Assembly: GCA_044223995.1 (NCBI GenBank)
Contig: JBGALE010000003.1
Location: 1-64,000 of the forward strand
Source: JACMLD01 sp044223995
GTDB taxonomy: Bacteria; Bacteroidota; Bacteroidia; Chitinophagales; Chitinophagaceae
DNA length: 64,000 nucleotides
Direction of reading: 5' to 3'
The position numbers and the translations under genes were made by a program. Under the pieces are notes generated by a model that was given only the letters and a program-made list of their open reading frames with translations, was not told the DNA's origin and did not search any database. Shown piece after piece: positions 34,848-42,932 of the stretch; position 1 is the stretch's first letter, and each line of letters opens with the position of its first letter.

Positions 34848-36899
34848 TTAAAACCATGTTGATACCAGCAAATCAATTAGTTTAATTCCAATAAATGGTA
34901 TGATAACACCACCTACGCCGTATATCAGCAGGTTCCTTCTTAACAAAGCACTTGCACCGATGGGTTTATAAGCCACACCTCTTAATGCGAGTGGTATTAA
35001 TAATGGAATAATAATCGCATTAAAAATAACTGCTGATAAAATGGCACTTTCCGGGCTATGGAGTTTCATAATGTTTAATCCCTGTAATGCCGGTATCGAA
35101 GCGATAAACAACGCTGGTACAATGGCGAAATATTTTGCCACATCATTTGCAATGGAGAAAGTAGTGAGCGTTCCCCTTGTCATCAGCAATTGTTTACCGA
35201 TCTCTACTATCTCAATCAGTTTGGTTGGGTCATTGTCCAAATCAACCATATTACCTGCTTCTTTAGCTGCTGCTGTTCCACTGTTCATAGCCACGCCTAC
35301 ATCAGCCTGTGCGAGTGCAGGTGCATCATTGGTGCCATCACCCATCATGGCGACTAGTTTTCCGCCTTGTTGCTCTTTTTTGATGTAATTCATTTTATCC
35401 TCCGGCTTTGCTTCGGCGATAAAATCATCCACACCTGCTTTTTCAGCAATGTATTTTGCAGTAAGCGGGTTGTCGCCCGTAACCATCACTGTTTTTACCC
35501 CCATTTTGCGGAGGCGTTCAAAACGTTCCTGTATACCTGGTTTGATGATGTCCTGCAGTTCTATTACACCCAGCACTTTATTATTTTGACATACGACCAA
35601 TGGCGTTCCGCCATCTTTTGCGATGGTTTGAACACGATTGGATGTTTCGGCAGACACTTCATTGCCTGCTTTTGTTACCATATTGCGAATGGTATCGAAG
35701 GCGCCTTTGCGCAATTGCATGCCATCCATGTCGATACCACTGCTCCTGGTTTCGGCGGTAAAATCGATAAACTTCACCTTGTCTTTTTGTAACACCGGTG
35801 CTTTCACACCTTTCTCACCAGCCAGTTCAACAATTGATTTTCCCTCAGGTGTTTCATCGGCCAGTGATGATAATACACAGGCTTCGATGAATACATTGGA
35901 ATCGACGCCATTCGTCGGCCAGAAGTTGGTGGCTTTACGGTTACCGATGGTGATAGTACCTGTTTTATCAAGCAATAGCGTATCAAGGTCACCGGCTGTC
36001 TCTACGGCTTTACCACTTTTGGTAATGACATTCGCCCGCAATGCACGATCCATTCCGGCAATACCGATGGCACTTAACAAACCGCCAATCGTTGTTGGAA
36101 TAAGACAAACAAACAAAGAAATGAATGCGGCGATGGTAATAGGTGTGTTGGCATAATCACCAAATGGTTTTAGCGTTACGCAAACAATCACAAATATGAT
36201 GGTAAACCCTGCGAGTAAGATGGTCAGGGCGATTTCATTTGGGGTCTTCTGGCGGGATGCACCTTCTACCAGTGCGATCATTTTATCCAGGAAGCTTTCA
36301 CCAGGTTCGGTTGTTACCCTTACCTTGATGTGGTCGCTCAAAACTTTGGTTCCACCGGTTACACTGGATTTATCACCACCAGATTCGCGGATCACCGGTG
36401 CGCTTTCACCCGTAATGGCAGACTCGTCGATGGTAGCGATGCCTTCGATGATTTCTCCATCCATCGGTATTATATCTCCGGCTTCACAAAGGAAGATATC
36501 GCCTTTCCTGAGTTGTGAAGAAGATACAATTTTTATTTCGTTGGTATAAATTTCTCCTACGGGGAATATTTTTTTTGCCGGTGTATCTTCCCGCGTTTTG
36601 CGTAAACTATCGGCCTGTGCCTTGCCTCTTGCTTCTGCGATGGCTTCTGCAAAATTGGCGAAGAGCAGTGTAACGAACAATACAAAAAATACAATCAGGT
36701 TGTAGGCAAGGTTCCCCTGTGATTTTTCACCGGTCATGATCCATACACACACAAACAGCATGATGGCCGTCCCGATTTCCACCGTGAACATCACCGGGTT
36801 CCGGAACATGGTGGAAGGGTTCAGTTTGACAAATGACTGCTTCAATGCCTGTCTCACCTGTGAAGGTTCAAATAACGTATTACTTCTTTCGTGTTTCAT
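34848..36899 (-). CDS. kdpB: potassium-transporting P-type ATPase subunit KdpB
   Basis: A 683-residue catalytic subunit. The phosphorylated Asp is Asp311 in LLLDKTGTITIGN; the actuator loop is TIDESAITGESAPVIRESGG, and the hinge MVTGDNPLTAKYIAEKAGVD and MMGDGTNDAPALAQADVGVAM are intact. Membrane helices flank these. Thirteen nt separate it from kdpA. Full length and unremarkable. Confidence 0.97.
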   Translation of the reverse strand: MKHERSNTLFEPSQVRQALKQSFVKLNPSTMFRNPVMFTVEIGTAIMLFVCVWIMTGEKSQGNLAYNLIVFFVLFVTLLFANFAEAIAEARGKAQADSLRKTREDTPAKKIFPVGEIYTNEIKIVSSSQLRKGDIFLCEAGDIIPMDGEIIEGIATIDESAITGESAPVIRESGGDKSSVTGGTKVLSDHIKVRVTTEPGESFLDKMIALVEGASRQKTPNEIALTILLAGFTIIFVIVCVTLKPFGDYANTPITIAAFISLFVCLIPTTIGGLLSAIGIAGMDRALRANVITKSGKAVETAGDLDTLLLDKTGTITIGNRKATNFWPTNGVDSNVFIEACVLSSLADETPEGKSIVELAGEKGVKAPVLQKDKVKFIDFTAETRSSGIDMDGMQLRKGAFDTIRNMVTKAGNEVSAETSNRVQTIAKDGGTPLVVCQNNKVLGVIELQDIIKPGIQERFERLRKMGVKTVMVTGDNPLTAKYIAEKAGVDDFIAEAKPEDKMNYIKKEQQGGKLVAMMGDGTNDAPALAQADVGVAMNSGTAAAKEAGNMVDLDNDPTKLIEIVEIGKQLLMTRGTLTTFSIANDVAKYFAIVPALFIASIPALQGLNIMKLHSPESAILSAVIFNAIIIPLLIPLALRGVAYKPIGASALLRRNLLIYGVGGVIIPFIGIKLIDLLVSTWF

Positions 36900-36912
36900 T
36901 GTAGACAGTTGT

Positions 36913-38613
36913 TTATTTCATTGAAAAATATTCGGCAATTGGTCCCAGTGACAGGGCAGGGAAGAAGGACAATGCAGCGACAATAATTATAACTGCAAAA
37001 ACCATCAGCCCGAATGTTCCCGTATCTGTTTTTAATGTACCGGCGCTGGCAGGAACATATTTTTTCTTTGCCAGTATGCCGGCAATGGCGATTGGCCCGA
37101 TAATCGGAAGAAAGCGCGCCAGCAACATCACCAATCCACAGGTAATATTCCAGTAAGGTGTGTTATCACCCAGTCCTTCAAACCCGGAACCATTGTTGGC
37201 AGAGGAAGACGTGTATTCGTACAACATTTCAGAGAAACCATGATTGCCGGGATTATTCAGCCATCCGGCATAAGTAGTTGGGTCGTGTGCATATATATGC
37301 GAAGACAAAGCTGTACCTGCCAATATCAGGAGTGAATGGAGCAATGCAATTATGGTAGCGATCTTCATCTCTTTTGCTTCTACTTTCTTGCCCAGGAACT
37401 CTGGTGTTCTACCCACCATTAATCCACCAATGAAAACTCCAATAATGATAAAAATGTAAAAGTTTAAGAATCCTACGCCTACACCGCCATAAAAACAGTT
37501 TACCATCATGCCCAGCATGGCAAACATGCCGGTGAGTGGTGTAAAGCTGTCGTGCATGGCATTTACAGAACCATTCGAAGTAACAGTTGTTGAAATGCCC
37601 CAGTAAGCAGATGCCGCCGGGCCGAAACGTACTTCCTTTCCCTCCATGCTGCCGGAAGTTTGGGCAACGCCCATTTTTTGTATGGCCGGATTTCCCTTCA
37701 TTTCAAAATAAATGGAAGGAATGACGTACAACAGAAACCCCAATGTCATAACGCCGAAGATGACCCATGCGAGTCGTTTTCTTTTCAGCATATAACCCAG
37801 TGTAAATACAAGTGCTATCGGGATGAGAATAATGCAGACATTCTCCACCATATTGGTAAAGTAATTGGGGTTTTCCAATGGGTGCGCAGAGTTAACACCG
37901 AAGAAGCCACCGCCATTGGTACCAAGCTGTTTGATGGCTACCATCGCAGCAGCAGGCCCGCGGCTTGCATTGACGGTATCACCCTGGAGTGAAATATATG
38001 TTTGTTTGCCTTCAAAAGTCATCGGCGTTCCGTTGAAAGCAAGGATGATGGCAACAATAATAGAAAGCGGTAATAATACCCTGGTGCATGATTTTACAAA
38101 CAGGGCATAAAAATTTCCAAGTTTTTCAGTTGTTTTCTCTTTCATTGCAATAAAAACCACAGCACAGGCAGCCATTCCGGTACCGGCGCTAATGAATTGG
38201 AAGAGCATGAGTATTAACTGGCCGAGATAGGAAACACCGCTTTCCCCTGAATAATGCTGCAGGTTGGTATTGGATACAAAACTGATGGATGTATTGAATG
38301 CCAGGTCTGCTGTCATCGATGGATTTCCATCGGGGTTTAATGGCAGCCAGGACATATTCATTAATACGAACATAGAAAGCAGGAACCAAACCATGTTGAT
38401 GGTAAGCATTGCTGCCAGGTGCTGCTTCCAGTTCATTTCCTTTTCTGGTTTGATACCAGTGAATTTGTAGAATAGTTTATCGATGGGGTTAAAGATGCCG
38501 TCCAGCCAGGTGCGGTCTCCATTATATACCTTTCCCATATATCTGCCCAGGGGAATGGCAAGAAGAACCATTAAAACGTACATGGCGATAATGCCGGCTA
38601 ATTCGCTGGTCAT
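36913..38613 (-). CDS. kdpA: potassium-transporting ATPase subunit KdpA
   Basis: A 566-residue potassium-binding channel-like subunit with about ten membrane helices and four pore-loop-like Gly motifs, for example FVSNTNLQHYSGES, KQLGTNGGGFFGVNSAHPLENP, and SSSANNGSGFEGLGD. Start ATG at 38613, with the small kdpF immediately upstream. Complete. Confidence 0.97.
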   Translation of the reverse strand: MTSELAGIIAMYVLMVLLAIPLGRYMGKVYNGDRTWLDGIFNPIDKLFYKFTGIKPEKEMNWKQHLAAMLTINMVWFLLSMFVLMNMSWLPLNPDGNPSMTADLAFNTSISFVSNTNLQHYSGESGVSYLGQLILMLFQFISAGTGMAACAVVFIAMKEKTTEKLGNFYALFVKSCTRVLLPLSIIVAIILAFNGTPMTFEGKQTYISLQGDTVNASRGPAAAMVAIKQLGTNGGGFFGVNSAHPLENPNYFTNMVENVCIILIPIALVFTLGYMLKRKRLAWVIFGVMTLGFLLYVIPSIYFEMKGNPAIQKMGVAQTSGSMEGKEVRFGPAASAYWGISTTVTSNGSVNAMHDSFTPLTGMFAMLGMMVNCFYGGVGVGFLNFYIFIIIGVFIGGLMVGRTPEFLGKKVEAKEMKIATIIALLHSLLILAGTALSSHIYAHDPTTYAGWLNNPGNHGFSEMLYEYTSSSANNGSGFEGLGDNTPYWNITCGLVMLLARFLPIIGPIAIAGILAKKKYVPASAGTLKTDTGTFGLMVFAVIIIVAALSFFPALSLGPIAEYFSMK

Positions 38614-38631
38614 GTTGAATAGTTTTAAGTC

Positions 38632-38709
38632 TTAAAATTTTTCCGGTTTGATTAAAACATAGCACAGGTAAAAAAACACCAGTATTGCTATGATGAAAAG
38701 TATTGTCAT
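38632..38709 (-). CDS. kdpF: KdpF small membrane subunit
   Basis: A 25-residue ORF between kdpA and the upstream small ORF. It encodes one hydrophobic helix (TILFIIAILVFFYLCYVLIK) followed by PEKF, the usual KdpF layout (helix, then a short charged tail; ...LIRPEKF in homologues). It ends 18 nt before kdpA. In Kdp complexes KdpF lies against KdpA and stabilises it. Confidence 0.85.
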   Translation of the reverse strand: MTILFIIAILVFFYLCYVLIKPEKF

Positions 38710-38712
38710 GGT

Positions 38713-38796
38713 TTAGATTTTTTCAAAAAAGTCAATAGATTTAAAAAACAGTACAAAGCACAATGCAGTTGCCAGTATTAGAATTACAGTAAGCAT
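38713..38796 (-). CDS. 27-residue single-helix membrane peptide in the kdp operon
   Basis: ATG at 38796; one hydrophobic helix (LTVILILATALCFVLFF) and a charged end KSIDFFEKI. It ends 3 nt before kdpF and has the same helix-then-charged-tail design, so it is probably translated. It may be a second KdpF-like peptide or a regulator of the pump. No function is known to me. Confidence 0.6.
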   Translation of the reverse strand: MLTVILILATALCFVLFFKSIDFFEKI

Positions 38797-38846
38797 AAAA
38801 ATGGATTTGATGATTTATTCTGATTTCGCTGTTGCATGTTCCGCAC

Positions 38847-38963
38847 TCAGGATGATTTTGTACAGCGGTAAATAATACCTGCCACTACAATCAATGAATA
38901 CAGGGCCAGTAACAGGTGAAAGGGCCTGATACCTTTTTTGTTCTGCTCGTAATAATCTTTCAT
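38847..38963 (-). CDS. 38-residue small membrane protein heading the kdp operon
   Basis: ATG at 38963; a charged N-terminus (MKDYYEQNKKGIRPF) and one membrane helix (HLLLALYSLIVVAGIIY) ending RCTKSS. Same strand as, and 50 nt ahead of, the 27-residue ORF. No clear -7 or sigma-54 promoter was found upstream. Unrecognised; coding status rests on its composition and position. Confidence 0.45.
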   Translation of the reverse strand: MKDYYEQNKKGIRPFHLLLALYSLIVVAGIIYRCTKSS

Positions 38964-39147
38964 ACAGGATGAATTATTTCCCTTCCTTATGCCAAAACTG
39001 ATGCCCCTGCCATATTTGTGAGAAGTGATGACAGTGAAATGCAGGAGTGACGTGACTTTTCGGGGAAACGATGATTAATGCCGGTGGCTTACGTGATCGT
39101 CTGACCATTCCAAAACGGAAAGGTTATTTTCAAAATGAAAGGGTGAG

Positions 39148-39420
39148 TCAGGAATGTTTGCCGGCTTTCACTTCTTTGAATTTGTAGTAGAAGATGATAA
39201 AAGAAGCAAGTGAAGAAACGCCATTGGCCATCATAATGGGAAGATCTTTTATTAATATGCCGTATATAAGCCAGCAAATAGTGCCGCTGACCATCATGGT
39301 GTACATGGGCAGGGAGATATCAGCCGTCGACTTTGTTTTGACAGTTTTGATGACCTGCGGAAAAAAAGCGGTGGTGGTGAGTGCTGCTGCCAAAATTCCA
39401 ATCGGTTCAATAAAATTCAT
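39148..39420 (-). CDS. SemiSWEET-type transporter
   Basis: A 90-residue, three-helix protein of the MtN3/SWEET family, which works as a dimer to move sugars across the membrane. The PQ-loop motif is visible in LTTTAFFPQVIKTVKTKSTA, with SLPMYTMMVSGTICWLIYGI and a final helix VSSLASFIIFYYKF. It lies between the NtrC-type regulator gene and the kdp operon on the same strand. A sugar or small solute is likely; no substrate is visible. Confidence 0.87.
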   Translation of the reverse strand: MNFIEPIGILAAALTTTAFFPQVIKTVKTKSTADISLPMYTMMVSGTICWLIYGILIKDLPIMMANGVSSLASFIIFYYKFKEVKAGKHS

Positions 39421-39482
39421 TGCATTGGGGTATTAAGTAAAATATGGCAGGCAAACCGTGCAGGAAAGATACGAAATATGCA

Positions 39483-40835
39483 TTATGGTTCCGATAAGCC
39501 ATACTCTTCGATCTTGCGGTAAAGTGTAGTCAGTCCGATGTTCAGCAATTTGGCGGTTTCGGTTTTATTGCCTTTTGTATGATTGAGCACACGCTGTATG
39601 TGCAACTTTTCAACGCTGGCGAGATCAAAGGCAGATAAAGTGCCCGGTGTTGTGCTGATATGGTGCTGCATATCCGCAGGCAGGTTACTTACGGTTAGTT
39701 CTGATTCATCTGCGAGTATCACCGCCCTTTCGATAACATTCTTTAATTCCCGGATATTTCCCTTCCAGTCGTGCCGCTCCAAATGCTGCAGGAATTCCCT
39801 GCCCATGCTATTGACACGCGCGTTAATTTTTTGCGCATAGAGTTTAAGAAAGTGATCGGCGAGAATTGGGATATCTTTTTTTCGGTCGCGCAGTGCAGGT
39901 AATGAAATGGTAAATACATTGAGCCGGTAAAACAAATCTTCCCTGAATTTTCCTTCTGTTACTTCCTGCTGCAGGTTGCGGTTGGTCGCGGCAATAATAC
40001 GTACATCAACTTTTGTGGGTTTGGTATCACCCACTTTAATGAATTCATTTGTTTCCAGCACGCGCAGCAGTTTTGCCTGCAGGTCGATCGGCATTTCACC
40101 AATTTCATCAAGAAATAATGTGCCGCCGGATGCCTCTTCCAGCAAACCTTTTTTATCTTTTGTGGCGCCGGTAAATGAACCTGCTTTGTGTCCAAATAAC
40201 TCACTTTCGAGAATATCTTTTCCAAATGCGCTGCAGTTGAGTGCAGTGAAAGGTTTGCTGCCTCTCTTACTTCCATGATGAATGGCCTGTGCAAATACTT
40301 CTTTTCCTGTGCCTGTTTCACCCAGTAATAAAATAGTCGTATCGGTTGGCGAAACTTTCCTGGCAAGCAGGATGGCTTCTTTTATCAGCGGAGAACTTCC
40401 CAGTATATTGTCAAAACCATAACGATGACCTACCTGTTGTTCGAGCACCCGTACACGTTTTTGCAATTGTACTTTTTCCAGTGCACGGTTCAAAAGCGGA
40501 ATGATGCGATCGTTGTCATCTCCCTTGGTGATATAATCAAAGGCGCCGTTTTTCATGGCCTGGACACTGTCCGGAATATTACCATAAGCAGTCAGCAAAA
40601 TCACTTCAGTACAGGGATGGTGTTGCCGGATATGCGACACCACATCAATGCCGCTGCCGTCAGGGAGTTTAACATCACATAGTACGACGTCTGCATGATT
40701 TTTTTCCAGCAACTTTAATCCTGATTTGATATCACCTGCCTCTGTAACGGTGAAACCTTCCAACCGTATGATTCTGGCCAGCAAACTGCGTAGTTTCTCT
40801 TCGTCGTCAATAACCAGGATAGAGGCTTCTTGCAT
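39483..40835 (-). CDS. sigma-54-dependent NtrC-type response regulator
   Basis: A 450-residue regulator. Start at 40835 gives QEASILVIDDEEKLRSLLAR; the open frame extends 35 unrelated codons upstream. Receiver domain with phospho-acceptor Asp in VVLCDVKLPDGSG; AAA+ domain with Walker A LLLGETGTGKEVFAQAIHH, the sigma-54 contact loop as GSFTGA (consensus GAFTGA), and GGTLFLDEIGEMP; C-terminal Fis-type helix-turn-helix KTETAKLLNIGLTTLYRKIE. Its position upstream of kdp suggests it may be the partner of the split KdpD system instead of an OmpR-type KdpE. That is inferred. Confidence 0.92.
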   Translation of the reverse strand: MQEASILVIDDEEKLRSLLARIIRLEGFTVTEAGDIKSGLKLLEKNHADVVLCDVKLPDGSGIDVVSHIRQHHPCTEVILLTAYGNIPDSVQAMKNGAFDYITKGDDNDRIIPLLNRALEKVQLQKRVRVLEQQVGHRYGFDNILGSSPLIKEAILLARKVSPTDTTILLLGETGTGKEVFAQAIHHGSKRGSKPFTALNCSAFGKDILESELFGHKAGSFTGATKDKKGLLEEASGGTLFLDEIGEMPIDLQAKLLRVLETNEFIKVGDTKPTKVDVRIIAATNRNLQQEVTEGKFREDLFYRLNVFTISLPALRDRKKDIPILADHFLKLYAQKINARVNSMGREFLQHLERHDWKGNIRELKNVIERAVILADESELTVSNLPADMQHHISTTPGTLSAFDLASVEKLHIQRVLNHTKGNKTETAKLLNIGLTTLYRKIEEYGLSEP

Positions 40836-40948
40836 GGTGTGGGTAATAAAAGTATGGGCAAATGTAGTTAATGTAGCGCTAAGGACGCAAAAGGCGACCT
40901 TAAAAACTGCCAGACGATTTCGTTCTTGAATATGGGGCAATTTTTATT

Positions 40949-40964
40949 ACGTTTCATAAAACGT
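40949..40964. promoter_or_regulatory. palindromic candidate operator before the arabinose locus
   Basis: ACGTTT-CATA-AAACGT, 6-bp perfect arms, in the 194-bp divergent region between the response regulator and the aldose epimerase. About 25 nt downstream, TATTTTCG resembles a -7 box. Confidence 0.35.
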
Positions 40965-41029
40965 TCTATTTACACTTATTTTATTATTTTCGAATACCAG
41001 CCCACTAATACAGCAATAAAAATAAACGC

Positions 41030-42148
41030 ATGAAAAGGATCGCTTTTGTTTGCTCCATTTTCCTGGCCTTAGTGATAATGACAGGCTGCCATTTACACGA
41101 AAACAGTTTTACCGCAGGCATTAGCAGGCAGCCATTTGGACAAGCCGATGGAAAGTCCGTGGAATTGTATACCATTACCAATACAAAAGGAACACGTATC
41201 TCCATTGCCACTTATGGCGGGACAATCACTTCCTGGATTACTGCCGATAAACATGGAAAATATTCATCGATTGTACTGGGGTTTGACAGTTTAAGCGGTT
41301 ACCTCGCCAAGCCGCCTTACTTTGGTGCGCTGGTTGGCCGTTATGGCAACCGCATTGCCAATGCAAGTTTTAGAATTGGCGACAGTACTTATCATCTTGC
41401 TGCAAACGATGGGAAAAATCACCTGCATGGCGGCATCAAAGGCTTTGATAAAGTGGTATGGACCGCAGCACCTGTTGCTGATACGGCCACTTCATTAACG
41501 CTCACTTATTTGAGTAAAGATGGTGAAGAAGGTTATCCGGGCAATCTGTCGGTGAAAGTAGTGTATACTTTAACCGAAGAAAATGAATTGGTGATCGATT
41601 ACTCAGCTGAAACAGACAAGGCAACACCTGTTAATTTAACACAGCATAGTTATTTCAACCTGACTGGCGATCATATGAACACCATCCTCGGTCATACTTT
41701 AAAGATAGAAGCTGACCGGTATACGCCAGTAGATTCAACACTGATACCAACAGGCGCATTGCAATCCGTGAAGGGAACAGCATTTGATTTTACCACGGAA
41801 CACCGCATCGGTGAAAGGATTGATTCGGTTAAGGGTGGTTATGATCATAATTTTGTCATCAACCGGATGGATGATCGATTGCTGCAGGTGGCCATCCTGA
41901 TGGATACCATCAGCGGGCGCAGGCTCGATGTGCTGACTACTGAACCGGGGCTTCAGTTTTATACGGGTAATTTTCTCAACGGAACTATCAAAGACAGTAA
42001 TGGTAAACCTTTTAACCAGCATACGGGTTTGTGTCTTGAAACACAGCATTTTCCCAATTCACCCAACCAGCCTTCTTTTCCTACAACCATTTTGCAACCC
42101 GGTGCGAAATATCATTCTGTCACCAAATTCAAAGTATCTGTTTATTAA
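41030..42148 (+). CDS. galM: aldose 1-epimerase, lipoprotein
   Basis: A 372-residue mutarotase interconverting alpha and beta anomers of aldoses. The leader MKRIAFVCSIFLALVIMTGC ends in a lipobox, so it is periplasmic. Family landmarks: GALVGRYGNRIANASF, HGGIKGFDKVVW (His), PVNLTQHSYFNLTG (His) and a Glu near the C-terminus in CLETQHFPNSPNQP. First gene of the arabinose locus, where it would feed free arabinose in the right anomer to the symporter and isomerase. Confidence 0.93.
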   Translation: MKRIAFVCSIFLALVIMTGCHLHENSFTAGISRQPFGQADGKSVELYTITNTKGTRISIATYGGTITSWITADKHGKYSSIVLGFDSLSGYLAKPPYFGALVGRYGNRIANASFRIGDSTYHLAANDGKNHLHGGIKGFDKVVWTAAPVADTATSLTLTYLSKDGEEGYPGNLSVKVVYTLTEENELVIDYSAETDKATPVNLTQHSYFNLTGDHMNTILGHTLKIEADRYTPVDSTLIPTGALQSVKGTAFDFTTEHRIGERIDSVKGGYDHNFVINRMDDRLLQVAILMDTISGRRLDVLTTEPGLQFYTGNFLNGTIKDSNGKPFNQHTGLCLETQHFPNSPNQPSFPTTILQPGAKYHSVTKFKVSVY

Positions 42149-42178
42149 GCATCAGTTGTGCTGTAGTATTGCCAAATT

Positions 42179-42841
42179 ATGAATATAAAAGCGTTTTTGT
42201 TTGATCTAAATGGTACCATGATCGATGATATGCCATATCATGTGGATGCATGGAGCTCGATACTTAATGAAGACTTGAAAGCAGGACTTGATTATAATGA
42301 TGTCAAAAAACAGATGTATGGCAAGAACAGTGAAGTATTGACACGCATTTTTGGTGAAGGAAGGTTTACCAGCGGGGAAATGGATGAATTGTCCGTTGAA
42401 AAGGAGCGAAGGTACCAGCGTGTTTACCGCCCCCATTTAAAATTGATTGAAGGGTTGCATTCATTTATGGAAAAGGCCCGGCAGGCGAATATCAAAATGG
42501 CCATTGGGTCGGCGGCTATTCCATTCAATATCGATTTTGTACTCGATAACCTGGACATACGCAAATATTTTTCTGCCATCGTCAGCGCAGAAGATGTAAT
42601 CATTAGCAAACCCGATCCTGAAACGTATATCAAGGCTGCACAGCAATTGGATATCGACCCGCAACATTGTATCGTGTTTGAAGACGCGCCCAAAGGCGTG
42701 GAAGCAGCCGAACGTGCAGGTATGGATGCAGTAGTATTGACCACCATGCATCATCCGGATGAATTTCAGCATTATTCCAATATACGTTTCTTTACACCTG
42801 ATTATACTGATTCACGCCTGCTGGAATTATTGAACAAGTAA
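42179..42841 (+). CDS. HAD-superfamily phosphatase/phosphoglucomutase-like, Asn variant
   Basis: A 220-residue HAD hydrolase with a cap domain like beta-phosphoglucomutase. Motif I reads FDLNGTMID: the nucleophile Asp9 is present, but the usual general acid/base Asp two residues on is Asn11. Motif II is MAIGSAA, and motifs III and IV are SKPDPETYIKAA and VFEDAPKGVEAAERAGM. Located 30 nt after galM and ahead of araB, so probably part of the pentose operon. Substrate unknown. Confidence 0.85.
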   Translation: MNIKAFLFDLNGTMIDDMPYHVDAWSSILNEDLKAGLDYNDVKKQMYGKNSEVLTRIFGEGRFTSGEMDELSVEKERRYQRVYRPHLKLIEGLHSFMEKARQANIKMAIGSAAIPFNIDFVLDNLDIRKYFSAIVSAEDVIISKPDPETYIKAAQQLDIDPQHCIVFEDAPKGVEAAERAGMDAVVLTTMHHPDEFQHYSNIRFFTPDYTDSRLLELLNK

Positions 42842-42875
42842 TAAAGAAGGATCTCCGGGAAAAGATAAATGTAAG

Positions 42876-42907
42876 TTGGACACTTATTAAAAAATAGTCT
42901 TATCTTG
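42876..42907 (+). promoter_or_regulatory. candidate internal promoter for araBDA
   Basis: TTG (42876-42878), 22-nt spacer, then TATCTTG (42901-42907), close to TAnnTTTG, about 25 nt before the araB ATG. Confidence 0.4.
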
Positions 42908-42932
42908 AACGCCCATTCAAAACGGTTTGCTG

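Noticed and set aside
38964..39147. Possible sigma-54 promoter for kdp: TGGCAGGGGCATC and TTTTGGCATAAGG on the minus strand
   Set aside because: No GG and GC pair at the required 10-nt separation; the match is only to the word TGGCA.
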